A DNA stretch of 64,000 bases from contig JAEVLN010000018.1 in the NCBI GenBank assembly GCA_018350325.1, forward strand, positions 1 to 64,000, given 5' to 3'. Position numbers and translations under genes: made by a program. This stretch comes from Globodera rostochiensis. Lineage: Eukaryota; Nematoda; Chromadorea; Rhabditida; Heteroderidae. Every line of letters begins with the position of its first letter. Position 1 is the stretch's first letter. Below the pieces are notes generated by a model. That model searched no databases, was not told the DNA's origin, and was given only the letters and a program-made list of their open reading frames with translations. Shown one piece after another: positions 11,914 through 24,400 of the stretch.

Positions 11914-12690
11914 CATTAATTTTGGCATATTGTGCAATGACGGATTTGCCAACAAAATCGGTGGCACGGGTCCCCTTCAGTACGGGCACACCGTTCACGC
12001 GTTGATCGAGCGTACATCAATACTCGGGCCTCTTCCTGACCAGCTTCCATGCCGTCAACGGTTCCGCTTCGTCGTCGTCCGTGTGCCTTATGCCCTACTC
12101 GGCCGTCTCCTTGTCCTCTTAATTTTGGCATATTGTGCAATGACGGATTTGCCAACAAATCGGTGGGACGGGTCCCCTTCAATACGGGCACACCGTTCAC
12201 GCGTTGATTGAGCGTACATCAATACTCGGGCCTCTTCCTGCCCAGCTTCCATGCCGTCAACGGTTCCGCTTCGTCGTCGTCCGTGTGCCTTATGCCCTAC
12301 TCGGCCGTCTCCTTGTCGTCGGATCTCAACTTCATCGACCATTGCGTCGGCAATGAGCCCGAGCTGCACATGGAGTCGGTGGCCCAGTGGTACGAGCGCG
12401 TGTTTCTGTTCCACCGTGTATGGTCCGTGGACGACTCCGTTATCCACACAGATTATTCCGTAAGTAGATTCTTCGCCTCCTCCCCCCCCCTCAAAATGTC
12501 CTGCTGACGTACCGCAATCGAAGGCACTCCGCTCCATTGTGATGGCCAACCGAGAGGAGACCATCAAAATGCCGATCAACGAGCCCGCCAAGTCGGCGCA
12601 AGGCTGTGTCGCAGATCCAGGAATACGTGGATTACTAGGGCGGAAACGGAGCGCCGGTGCCCGACCCGAGTAGGTAATTATGTGCAGCTG
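11914..12690 (+). pseudogene. broken gene copy with a 0.2-kb tandem duplication
   Basis: About 200 bp starting with TTAATTTTGGCATATTGTGC occurs twice in tandem (about 11916-12118 and 12119 onward). From the second copy a GC-rich frame reads on to about 12460, with segments [20 protein letters not shown] and [13 protein letters not shown], then a GTAAGT donor. A following exon (about 12524-12640) has MANREETIKMPINEPAK, but the sensible peptide then needs a +1 shift to AVSQIQEYVDY and runs into TAG, after which the frame stays open (GGNGAPVPDP). The frameshift, the stop and the partial duplication indicate a pseudogene. The protein family is not recognised. A minus-strand frame through the same DNA is also open and is probably its shadow. 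Confidence 0.45.
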
Positions 12691-12895
12691 CCAATGAAAA
12701 TAATATGAACTTACATACCTATCGATTAACACCCATTTGAGCTTTCTTCGTTTTTGTTCGGAGTTTATGTTGTTTTTTTTTCGCAATGCCTAAACGAGCC
12801 TTGCAAAAGAGCCAACTGGTTTAAAAGGAAGATTTGAAGAAGGCAGCATGTGTTTAATTTTTTAGTTGATTTTTTGGAAAAATACTCTTTATTTA

Positions 12896-14275
12896 CCGTA
12901 TTTTTCCTATTAGTAACCCATGGGTTACTATTGTTCAAACCCCCCTCGAGGGGGGGTTACAATTAGAGAGTGGGTTTCAAATGGAGAGAGGGTTACTATT
13001 TTTCAATGTATTTTTTCTGAAAATTACCAATATAATTTTTTTGATAAAAAACATCATCACAATAATAAAATTTGATATAAATTCACAATTCCACCTGCCC
13101 AAACAAGATGAAGTTTGTTCTTGAATTTTGCTTCGATTGCGGCATCAGGTCGTTTTCGAGGCAAAAGTACATAAGGAAGACATTTGTATCCGTCCGATCT
13201 CCCCGTTAACATTAGGGTCAAACGTAGTTTGTCGTGGCCCGTTGTCAGAACTGATACCTGTTAGAAAATGTACTTGGCTTAAGTTTAAGGAATGCAATAT
13301 TGTTAATTTTACCTCTTTTGCTCCTTTAACCGCTACACATTTCCCTCCAGAAGCGTCCAACCAAACAGCTGTTTCATCTGCTGCATAAATATGGTGGTAA
13401 ATGTTTGATTGACGCTGCCGCTGAATGTAAAGAATAAAATCTACAAGTTTCTTCTCATATTCAATTGGTGGCTTTTGACAAACAGTCGTAGGAATACGGA
13501 CGCGTAAGTTATGCCGAAGCATTAACTTGTTAAGCCAACCACAGCTCGCCTCAAAACTCATATTAACTTTTTCCAAACAACAAAAGCTCACTTTGAAAAT
13601 TGTTTCCTCCTCATCTGCTTGGTTTGCGATCTGTAGAGCGTGGATCTGAATTGTTCGTCGAGAAACTCGTTGATTACACGCTCGTTGTGTTCTGATCCAT
13701 GCAATCATTTGATCATCAAACTCTTTGTCGCGGAGATGTCGTCCAGCACCGTCAAGTATTAAACGCTTTCCAGATTTTGATTCCCTAAAGTTGTAAATTA
13801 TTTTTTAACAAATGACAATCAATCTACCGCAAAGAGAGCAGTTTTTGCTTTCGCTTTTGCCATTCTCTGATGTTCTGGCGATCTATTTTAAACTTCCGAC
13901 TTGCTTCATTAATTGAATGGGATTTGATGAAGTCGACGACTTCCAATTTTTCGTCGATTGTAAAAATGCGACGTTTTTTTGAAATATCACGCTGTTGTAC
14001 TACCTCAGAATCTTCGTCACTCATTTTTCTATTAGTAAAACGCAAATTTTAATGTTTTAATGTAAATAAATGGTATGGCAAAAAATAGAAAATATGTTGG
14101 GACTTAGGTAGGTATATAATTTTAAAAGTTCACGCCTTGGGAGGGGGGGGTTACAATTAGAGAGGGGTTTCAAATGGAGAGTGGGTTACTATTTTTCAAT
14201 CCCCCTTCGAGGGGGGGGGTTACAATTAAAGAGGGGTTTCAAATAGAGAGTGGGTTACTAATAGGAAAAATACGG
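12896..14275 (-). mobile_element. pogo/Tigger-like DNA transposon with internal deletion
   Basis: The ends CCGTATTTTTCCTATTAGTA and its inverse lie between TA dinucleotides (12894-12895 and 14276-14277), as expected for the Tc1/mariner-pogo superfamily. Both subterminal parts carry GGGGGGGTTACAATTA-type and GGGTTTCAAAT-type motifs. The single coding unit is a truncated transposase on the minus strand. At 1380 bp it is shorter than a usual full-length pogo element. Confidence 0.85.
13145..14045 (-). CDS. pogo-like transposase, C-terminally truncated
   Basis: Exon 1 (14045-13828) encodes a pipsqueak-type helix-turn-helix, with RRIFTIDEKLEVVDFIKSHS and INEASRKFKIDRQNIREWQ. A 43-nt intron (GTAGAT to TTTAG) leads to exon 2 (13784 downward). 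Exon 2 has a CENP-B-like second DNA-binding part and then the first catalytic acidic motif, IYAADETAVWLD, followed by KGAKEVKLTILHSLN, a pattern shared with Tigger transposases. The frame stops at 13145, before the second and third acidic residues of the DDE/D triad, so it should not be catalytically competent. Translation could start at 14045 or at the ATG at 14024. Transposase of this kind acts in the nucleus on its own terminal repeats. Confidence 0.8.
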
Positions 14276-14417
14276 TACTTCATTATCTAAATGAAATGGA
14301 TTACGTTCAGGATGGTCCTACTTTTAGTCCGGTGCTTACCTTTATAATGGTCTTTGCGCGCCTCAGTATACCTCACTTGATCCAAGGTTCGTTCAAGTGC
14401 GTAGGTTTGCTGATTTA

Positions 14418-15445
14418 CCGTATTTCCTCTATTAGTAACCCATCCCCTATTTGAAACCCCTTTCTAATTGTAACCCCCCCCCCAAAGCCGTGAGTTTTAA
14501 AAACTAAGTATGACCAAGTTTTTTTCAGCCATATCATTTACGTATAAAATTTAGCATTTTACTAATAAAGAGATGAGTAGAAACTGGAAACTTTGACCTA
14601 AAACCCAAAAAATTTTAGAAAACATAATAAAATCCCCAAATTCCGATTTTTTTTTTTTTTAAAGTTTTATTCAACGCATTTTTCTGACCAGTCATCATAA
14701 ATCCATGAATAATATTAATACTAAAAACGCGAAATATTGACTTAAGATATTGACCAAAAACCCCAAAAAGTGCCAAAATATTGATTAAAAAATGCCAAAA
14801 ACTGACCTAATTCAGTCAAATTTTGCGTAAAACCCTTCAAAATTCGTCATTTTTTATATTCCTCTTTTACCTAATTGGAAATATAATATTTTTACATGTT
14901 TTGGAACTAAAATTACCAAATAAAAAAATTTTAGGGAAAATTTCGATCTTTGGGGGTGGATTTTTTGTAAAAGAAAAAGTCATTTTTTAGGGGTGCATTT
15001 TTGTTCTAAATTTTTTTGTTTCTAAGGCTACATTTTTCATTTTTATTGCATTTTTCTTAAGAAATTTTTGGAAAAAGTGCCTGAGATATTGAATTTGCTG
15101 GAAAATGCCTAAAAAAGCATTTTTCTCAAGAAAAATGCCCAAAGTCTCTAGTGATAAGATTTCAAAAAAACGTCGCATTTTTACAATCGACGAAAAATTG
15201 GAAGTAGTCATTTGTTTTGACGGATCAGTGGAATTATGATTTTGTGCAAATATTTTTGTTATTACAGAAATTTATTTTGATTTAAAAAATAATATAAAAA
15301 TTTAATTTATGTAAATAATTTTTGAAAAATTTGTATTGAAAAATAGTAACCCACCCTCTATTTGAAACCCCTTTCTAATTGTAACCCCACCTTGAGGGGG
15401 GTTTGAACAATTGTAACCCATGGGTTACTAATAGAGGAAATACGG
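14418..15445 (+). mobile_element. non-autonomous pogo relative with transposase remnant
   Basis: It has the same termini as the element at 12896-14275, with CCTCTATTAG in place of TCCTATTAG, again between TA bases (14416-14417, 15446-15447). Near the right end a plus-strand remnant encodes SKKRRIFTIDEKLEVV, the start of the transposase. The middle contains AAATATTGAC/CCCCAAAAAGTGCC sequence shared with the hAT-like element at 27712-28169, suggesting nested insertion or capture. Confidence 0.8.
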
Positions 15446-15449
15446 TACC

Positions 15450-16226
15450 CAATTTGGACCAGATAGAAGTGGTACATCAGTATTGCATGTTTTCCCCCGT
15501 CTCTAAGTTCCTTTTGCCTAAAATAATTTCGCCACTAAAAATAGTTAACTGAAATTTCCATCCCTATTGAAATTGCTGAATTTTCTAGGAGCTCTTTTAG
15601 GCTATGGAACCCTAAGCCGAGCTGAGCCTCAGCCTTTGTCTCAAAATGAACAATTTGAGTCCAGTTTTTGTGGGACTGGCAGACCTTAGCTGCGTTATTT
15701 TGGGGTTTTATTGCAAAAAACTTTCCAATTCTTCGGATTTTGACTATTCAAATGGAAAACGAATGTTTTAAATGTACTAGACATAATAAAAATGCTCTAA
15801 AACTTCCTTTTGAAAAATAAAACAGTATTTTTTCTGTTTTAAAAGTAATCATTTTATTGATTTTTCAGAGCCCTTAGGGCATACATACTTTTCTGTTTTA
15901 AACGTATTGTTTTGTTGATTTTTCAGCGCTAAACTAACAGTTTTTTTTTAAATTTATTTTCAGCATAAATATTTGACAAATCGAACAACCAATTGAATAA
16001 AAACGAAATTATTACAGTGCAATAATACATATCGTGTAAATAATATGGCAAAAAGTTGGCGTAAAAATTGGTAGAAAAAATTTGCGCGGGTAATGGCATA
16101 AAATTTTTTTTTGCATGAATTTGAGGGCCGTGAAATTTAAATTTAAGAAAAAAGAGTGTTTCCCCTCGGTGGTAGGCTACCCTAAAAATAAGTTTTTAAG
16201 TCACAAAATTTTGCACCTTTTGCTCG
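15450..16226. other. AT-rich intergenic DNA
   Basis: No exon or known element is visible between the pogo relative and the next tandem repeat. Confidence 0.4.
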
Positions 16227-16318
16227 AGGGAAAAGAGCTTAAAACAAAAATTCTCTTTTAAAAGAGCTTAAAACAAAAATTCTCTTTTAAAAGAGCTTAA
16301 AACAAAAATTCTCTATTT
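16227..16318. repeat. 29-bp tandem repeat, about three copies
   Basis: The unit starts GAGCTTAAAACAAAAATTCT and continues CTTTTAAAA; it is repeated about 3.2 times almost exactly. Confidence 0.9.
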
Positions 16319-16611
16319 GAATGGTGGGCGGGCGGCACATTCATGGACGGCAAAAAAATAGAAACAAAAAATGGAATTGAATGTTTAAAAAAATATGTTG
16401 GGCGTTTTGTCCAGTGACGTAGCCAGGGGGCATAAATTCCTTCCACCTCCCAACAAAAAAGTGGGGCAAAATTCTGCAGTTTTGGACCAATTTTCTCAAC
16501 AACAAAAAAATTGCGTCAAACAAATTCAAATTTCGGCGGCATCTATCGGCACTAGAGACCGGAATTTTTCGGATTTCTAGTTCAAACAAAAAGCCGGACC
16601 GGATAATTTAC

Positions 16612-16956
16612 GAGTGATGCTCGAGAAGTAAAATTTACTGAGACTCGAGAAGAGACCGTCAAAAAACGAGTATTTTTGAGACTCGAGACCGAGAAATGAG
16701 CCCGAGACTCGAGACCGCCAAAAACCGAGAATTTTCGAGGCTCGAGACCGAGAAATGAGCCCGAGACTCGAGACCGATAAGTACCGCCAAAAACCGAGAA
16801 TTTTTGAGACTCGAGACCGAGAAATGAGCCCGAGACTCGAGACCGATACCGCAAAAACCGAGTATTTTTGAGACTCGAGACCGAGAAATGAGCCCGAGAC
16901 TCGAGACCGCCAAAAACCGAGAATTTTCGAGAACCGAGACTCTCGAGCATCACTAA
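16612..16956. mobile_element. CTCGAG-type MITE enlarged by internal tandem copies
   Basis: The inverted ends are AGTGATGCTCGAGA and TCTCGAGCATCACT. Inside, a unit of GAGACTCGAGACCGAGAAAT followed by GAGCC is repeated about five times, so frames on the minus strand repeat the same peptide. It lies just downstream of the CASK stop codon, where the 3' untranslated region would be expected. No convincing 8-bp duplication was found for this copy. Confidence 0.7.
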
Positions 16957-17006
16957 AACGTACCCATTTTTATTCTGGCAGCAATGTTTGGGGAACGGGG
17001 GGAGGG

Positions 17007-18467
17007 TCAATAGACCCACGAGACGGGCACCCATTGGGGAATGGCACTGAGCTTCTCCACCACCGACTCCAGCTGCCGGATGGTGTCGTCGATGTCGTTG
17101 TTGATCAGCACAACGTCAAACAGATGGCCAAACGACTGGCGCAACAGCTCGGACTCCTTGACAAGCCGCTCCAAACTGCCATCAGGCTGAATGGGATAAC
17201 AATTTTATAACAGCCACCGCTAATGCCTCTAATTTTTTATTAAAAAAAGAATTAAATTATATAATTAATTAGCTAAAAATATAATTAATTTTTTATTTTA
17301 ATTTTGTAAGCAGACACATGGGACTGAACTTTAAAAAAAAAACGCTCCAGACTGCCGTCAGGCTGGAGATGGATAAAATTCGAATTTATTTCTAATTCTT
17401 TAAAGTCTGTCAAATTTTAATTCGTTTTTTTGTTTGAAAAATTAGCAAAGACTAGCCCGCCAAGAATTTTTTGGGCAACGATTTTGTTTTTTAAAAATAT
17501 TTGAATATATTATTTTGCCAAAAAATTAAAATTATTTATCGAAAAATCACATCTTGAAGGCCATGCAAGTCGGGTGCCCCAATAAACACAACAAACGGCG
17601 CGTACTCGGCATTCCTGAGCACTTTAAGCGCCTTTAAAAGTAATAAAAATTAAACAAAAATAAAAATTTTAATTTTTTTGTTTGCCTGAGGCTCCACGTC
17701 CAGAATGGCCATTTTGCCGGTCCGATGGATGGCCCGAATTGTTTCCAATTTGGTGCCGTACAAACATTCCTTAAAAAATGCATTCATTTTTTTGTTTGTT
17801 TGAATTATTCATTTTTTCCAATTAAAATCAGAGAAATTTTATTTATTTTTTCCTCAAAAAACTATTTTTTATTCTCCCATCGCCGGCTTAAAAATCTTTT
17901 TTTAAACAAAATCCCGGACTTGCGGACCGATCAAAATTTTGATCAAGCGACCAAAAATCTCGAAGGTGCCCATCGAGACTTCGATACGGATAGAGAAACT
18001 TCGATCAAAAAATCACAAAAGTCGATCGAGATTTCGATCAAATCTCAAAGAATATTTCGATCGAGAAATTCGATCAAAACCCTCGAAGATCTCGGTAAAA
18101 TTTTTCGTCGATCAAAATTTTAATCGATAATGTCGATTGCCCGAACTCTCTTTTTTAACCCCCACCTCATGTGTGCCATACTCCAAATACTCGTTGGCCT
18201 GGATGTCCGCCAACATTGCATCGTTGGGCACAAAATAATAGTGCTTCCCGTCAATTTCGTCACGCCGTGGCGGTCGCGTGGTGTCTGAAAATTAATTGTT
18301 TTTTTTTGTTTAAATTTAAAATTTCATTTTGCTCCATTACGCGGTATTGGGTAGGCAAATCGGTGCGGATGCAGCCTGATCAGCGTGTTTTTGATGTGCC
18401 GTCGACCAACCCCGTGGGCGCCAAGCAGTACAAGCGTTTTGCGCCGAAAAGTGGCTAACCTGATCAC
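17007..18467 (-). CDS. lin-2: CASK exons 26-30: guanylate-kinase-like domain and C terminus
   Basis: Exon 26 holds [20 protein letters not shown], the modified P-loop of MAGUK proteins that no longer supports guanylate kinase activity but binds phosphoproteins. Exon 27 holds [19 protein letters not shown] and [10 protein letters not shown]. Exon 28 holds [12 protein letters not shown] and AILDVEPQ and is followed by a GC donor. Exon 29 holds [11 protein letters not shown]. Exon 30 ends [10 protein letters not shown] and TGA at 17007-17009, the same C terminus as mammalian CASK (WVPVSWVY). Confidence 0.95.
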
Positions 18468-21400
18468 CTAAAAGTGATCAAACAAACAATTTTTTTGAAA
18501 TTCTTCTTTAAAAATTACACATTATTATGAAATATTTTTTGTTATTGAATTTTATTTTTTGCCTCCTCATAGCTGATCATTTCCATGCCGTCAAACAGTT
18601 CGGAGTGCTTGCGCAAATACTGAACAAATATTAGGAAAATAAATAAATCTTAAATTTAATTTAATAAAAATTTTAAGCATTTTTTTGTTTCAAAATTTTT
18701 GCCTTCGTTGTATAGTATTTGCTGCTGCCACTTTTTTTCTTGCTGAACATGAAGCAATGCGAATTTTCTCGGGCCCGCTCCATGGCCAGACAGGCCGTCC
18801 GCCATTCCTGAAAATTGAACAAAAATGTTTTTACAATTATTTTCCTTTTTTTATGTCATTGAAAAATAATTAAACATAAATAAATAAAAAAAGCATTATA
18901 AATTTTTAAGTAAGTTTCAGCTCGAAATTGAAAAAAAAAAGTTCAAATTTTATGAATTTTATATATGTAAAACTATTTTTGCAATAAATAAAATACTGTA
19001 AATCCGTTAAATGTTATATAAATTCATATGTATATGTCTGCGTAATTTGAATATTAAGTTTTCCTAGTAAAATTTGAAAATATTCAAATAATACGAGCAG
19101 TGTAGAATTATTATTTGAATAAAGTAAAATTTTAATTTTAATAAAAATTTGAAAATTTCTTGAAAAAGATACATTTTTTTCATAATAAATCAATATTTTA
19201 GGCAATTAAAAATAAAATTTTTAGACATTTTTCCGAAAATTTTTTACGTAAAGAATGACGAATTTGAAGTTTTAAAGCAAAAATTGACTAAATTTAGTCA
19301 GTTTTAGCACATTTTTTAATCAATATTTTGACACTTTGGGGTTTTTTGGTCAATATTTTGGGGTTTTTTGGTCAATATTTTGGGGTTTTTTGGTCAATAT
19401 TTTGGGGTTTTTTGGTCAATATTTTGGGGTTTTTGGTCAATATTTTGGGGTTTTTAAATGCGGTAAATACAGCGTGGTAGCGGTAGCGGTTCCCATCCCT
19501 GATACCTATATACCATTTTGAAATTAAAATTATTTTTATTCAATTAAATTGTTTTTAAATCTTTTGCCTGCAGTTCCGGGGAGGGAATAAGTCCGGCCAT
19601 GTTGGCCGTCGCTGTCGCTGTCGTCGCTGTCAATGTTGACGAGGACGTGGCAAACGGAGGCCGCCGTTTTGGATGCTTTTGAGGGGCACCGCCGCCGCCC
19701 GTATGGTTGGCCAACGCTGCAGCGGAAGTTGAAGCAACCTACAAAAACAAAAACAAACCAAAAATAAATTTTTTTAAATTTAAATATACAAATTGAAATT
19801 TAAATAAACAATTAAAATTAGTAAAACATTTATTTTAATGAATTAACAAATATTGCAGATAATTGCTATAGAATTTTAAACTTTAAATATGTAGTAAATT
19901 AAAACGTTTATTAAGTTTTCATTTTAAATGCTAGCTATTATACTAAGTCTGAAATTTGTAGGTTCTTTATTTCTGTAGGAAACAGTTTTATTTATTTTAA
20001 AATTAAAAAATTAAAAATTCCTTTTTAATTTACCGACCGCATTTGCCGCCCCACAAATTGTGCCGGAAGCGCCGCTTGTCGCAGTCGTCGAGCATCTGCC
20101 GCCAGCGGAGGACGACGACCATTTGGACGAACCGCCGAGGGCCGGGAAAGGGCACACAAAACGAGCTAAATTAATCAATAAAATAAATTTAAAAAAAATT
20201 AAAAAATAAATAAAATTCCGGACCCTGCCACCAGTTGTGGTCGTCCTTGGAGATCACTTGCAGAATGTCACCAGTTTGGAACGGCACACCGGCACTTGCG
20301 CACGGGATCAGATCATCCTGTGCCGGGTCGTAGTCAAACCTTTCATGTAAAAGCAAATTTTAGGTGGCTGAAAAACGCGCAAAAAAATGTTTTTTTGCAT
20401 AAATTTTTTGATTTTAAAAATTAAAATTAATTAATTTTTTTACTGCGCTCGGCAAAAGATTTCGCAGGCTGGCGGCGCGGACCGATAGGAGGGCACAATT
20501 TTGAAGGTGACAGCGCCGCGGGCGTCACGCAACAGCCGCTGAAGCTGCTCCACGTTGCGATTGGCCACCTGAAAAAAAATAATAAATTAATATTAATCGT
20601 TGTCCAGGAAAGTAGAGGGTTGGCACTCCGACATTTGGGGAGGGAAAATTCGGGGGATCGGCTATCAGAGTCGGGGATTTGTCCAGAATCATCAGGGATC
20701 GGGGTTTTCTATCAGAGTCGGGGATTTGTCCAAGATCGTCAGGGATCGGGGTATTCTATCAGAGTCGGGGATTTGTCCAGAATCATCAGGGATCGGGGTT
20801 ACTATCGGAGTCGGGGATTTGTCCAAATTCGTCAGGGATCGGGGTATTCTATCAGAGTCGGGGATTTGTCCAAAATCGTCGGGGATTGGGGTTTTCTATC
20901 AGAGTCGGGGATTTGTCCAAAATCGTCAGGGATCGGGGTTTTCTATCAGAGTCGGGGATTTGTCCAAGATCGTCAGGGATCGGGGTATTCTATCAGAGTC
21001 GGGGATTTGTCCAAAATCGTCGGGGATTGGGGTTTTCTATCAGAGTCGGGGATTTGTCCAAAATCGTCAGGGATCGGGGTATTCTATCAGAGTCGGGGAT
21101 TTGTCCAAAATCGTCGGGGATCGGGGTTTTCTATCAGAGTCGGGGATTTGTCCAAATTCGTCGGGTATCGGGGTTACTATCGGAGTCGGGGATTTGTCCA
21201 AATTCGTCGGGGATCAGGGTTACTATCGGAGTCGGGGATTTGTCCAAATTCGTCAGGGATCGGGGTATTCTATCAGAGTCGGGGATTTGTCCAAGATCGT
21301 CAGGGATCTGGGTATTCTATCAGAGTCGGGGATTTGTCCAAAATCGTCAGGGATCGGGGTATTCTATCAGAGTCGGGGATTTGTCCAAGATCGGCAGGGA

Positions 21401-24400
21401 TCGGGGTATTCTATCAGAGTCGGGGATTTGTCCAAGATCGGCAGGGATCGGGGTATTCTATCAGAGTCGGGGATTTGTCCAAGATCGGCAGGGATCGGGG
21501 TATTCTATCAGAGTCGGGGATTTGTCCAAGATCGTCAGGGATCGGGGTATTCTATCAGAGTCGGGGATTTGTCCAAGATCGGCAGGGATCGGGGTATTCT
21601 ATCAGAGTCGGGGATTTGTCCAAGATCGGCAGGGATCGGGGTATTCTATCAGAGTCGGGGATTTGTCCAAGATCGGCAGGGATCGGGGTATTCTATCAGA
21701 GTCGGGGATTTGTCCAAGATCGTCAGGGATCGGGGTATTCTATCAGAGTCGGGGATTTGTCCAAGATCGGCAGGGATCGGGGTATTCTATCAGAGTCGGG
21801 GATTTGTCCAAAATCGTCAGGGATCGGGGTATTCTATCAGAGTCGGGGATTTGTCCAAAATCGTCAGGGATCGGGGCATTCTATCAGAGTCGGGGATTTG
21901 TCCAAAATCGTCGGGGATCGGGGGTCAAGGTGCCAACCCTATAAAAATTTTAGAACATAAATTTCAGAGAATCCCGCGAAAAATGCCCCCCCTTTTTTTG
22001 AATCGATTTTTGTGGCTCACCGAGACACCGTTGATCTCCAGAATTTCGTCGTCCACGTGCAGTGTGGCCTGGCGATGAATCAGACCGCCGTGCATAATTC
22101 TGCCGACATAACAGCGCCCGTCCTCCGTTATCTGCAACAAAATCAATAGCAAAAAATTTTGGAAATAAAAATCAAATGTTTTTTTAAATAATAAACCGTG
22201 CATTTATTTTTTCTATTTTTTGATTTTTACTTTTTAAAATACATTTTATTTGAATTTACTACTTTGGCGATCAAATTAACGGTATTTGAAAATTAAATTA
22301 TAATGAATCATATAGGTAAAAATGAATTTTTAATTCATTTTATTTAAATTTGGCATCTAAATGCAAATTTATTTGAATTAGAGGTTTAACTATTTAGCAT
22401 ATATTCAAGACAAAATGTTAGATATAATTTCCCGGTTGGGCATTTTGTCCGTTTTTGGCCAGGTTGGCATTTTGACCCAGTGCCAAAGTGATTGATTTTT
22501 AATCGAATTTGGCATTATGTTCTCACTTAATCAATCAATCAACAATCACCTTCAACGTGATGCCCATTGGCTCTTCCGTGTCTTTGCTGAATTGGACCAA
22601 CCGGACGCGGTTGATCGCGGACAGCACCAAATCGTCGTCGTCACCGGGCAGCGGTCCGCTCGCCGCCGCCGCGTCCGAGCAGTACTCCTCGTCCGCCTCC
22701 GCAAGTGTGGCATTTTTGGTAGGCCTAAAGTTGGCACTTTTTATGACACTATTTGCTAAAGTTACTCTCCGACCCCGACCCCCGACCCCAAGCCTAAAAA
22801 AGGGGTAGTCCCCGACCCCGACATTGCAAACCCCGGCCTCCCCGACCCCGATCCCGTCCCCGACTTTCCCGCCCCCGAGGGGTCGGGGTTTTTTTACATT
22901 GTTGATTAATTAATTAAATTTCGATTTTATTAAATTTATTCAAATTTTTTAATTGTATATAAAAAAGCTCTGTTTTTTCTTTTTTTTTCAAATGATTTAT
23001 TGAAAATTTAAATTTAGACAAATTTTTTTAAATGATTTTTAATGGAGTTGAATTTAATTTAATTTTTAAAATGTTTTCACCAACCTTAACATTGAAGATG
23101 GCAAGCGATTCTGCTGCTGTGGGCGGATGGCATGCGCTGATCCGGTACAGACGGCACCGTTTGGAATTGAATTTGGCACGGCATCGGATGACGTTGAGGC
23201 GATGCCGCCGCCGGCGAGTTCAAAGGCCTACGGGTTTATTTTAATTTAAAAATATAAAATGATTTAATTATGTATATTAAAATTGAATAAAATTATTGAA
23301 AGTAATCAAATTTAAACGTTGTATACAAAAATTAGGTATTTAATTATTGCATTGTACAATAGCATAACATGTTTAGTAAACTTTAATAAATATTATTAAT
23401 AAAGAATGTTTAGATTTGGAATTTTTAATTTAATTAATTTACCTCGAGTTGTCCCGTCATAAAATTTGTTGCCTCATTGGAAGCCGCTGGCGTTGTGGCG
23501 GGCGTGCACATTGCGGTCGGCGTGAACACCTCTTCCGCCGTCACGTCCATCGACTGCAGAATGGCCTTAAGACGACAGACATTTTCGACAATAATAATTA
23601 GAGGAGCTCGGACTTAAGGACCGATCGAGATTCATTCGAGAATCTCGTAAAATCTAATTAATCCAATCGAAATTCATTCGAGAATCTCGTAAAATCTAAT
23701 TAATCCAATCGAAATTCATTCGAGAATCTCGTAAAATCTAATTAATCCAATCGAGATTCATTCGAGAATCTCGTAAAATCTAATTAATCCAATCGAAATT
23801 CATTCGAGAATCTCGTAAAATCTAATTAATCCAATCGAGATTCATTCGAGAATCTCGTAAAATCTAATTAATCCGATCGAGATTCATTCGAAAATCGCTA
23901 ACCGATCGAGCTTTGTTCGAGATCTTGAAAATCTCGTATTTTGAAGATCTCGGTAAAATTTCGTCGTTAGAGATTTCGATCGAGAATCTCGTAAAAATCT
24001 CAAAAAAAAATTAAACGATCGAGATTCGTTCGAGATCACTGAAATCACGAAAAAACCTCAAAGCTTGGTGATAGAGAATCTCGAATAATCTCGTATCTCA
24101 AAGATTCGTCGATCGAGAATCTCGAACGGTCCGTGCTCTAATAAAATTATTATTATCATTGTTTAATTATAATTACCTGCAGGTGCACGTTGTCGAGCAG
24201 TTCAAGCAGCTCAGAAGCAGCGGCAGCACTGCTTGTGCCGGCAACGGACTGCTGCAGTTCCTTGCGTGCCTCGCGCAGTGCACGCTCAGCAGCGCGGTTG
24301 ACGGGGGCGGGACGAACAGATTCGGTGCGTATGCGATCGTAGAGCTGTTAATTTTTTATAAAATATAAAAAATGTTTATATAATATATTTATTCTTGAAT

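Noticed and set aside
12088..12786. 232-codon minus-strand open frame
   Set aside because: It runs through the duplicated relic tract and MITE-like DNA; the plus-strand reading has better exon structure, so I treat this as its shadow.
20613..21941. CRISPR-like array
   Set aside because: The units are contiguous near-copies with no unique spacers, in a eukaryotic intron; it is a minisatellite.
20600..22078. Three overlapping plus-strand open frames of 421-492 codons
   Set aside because: They are one 47-bp tandem repeat read in three frames inside a CASK intron; identical peptides in every phase show there is no coding constraint.
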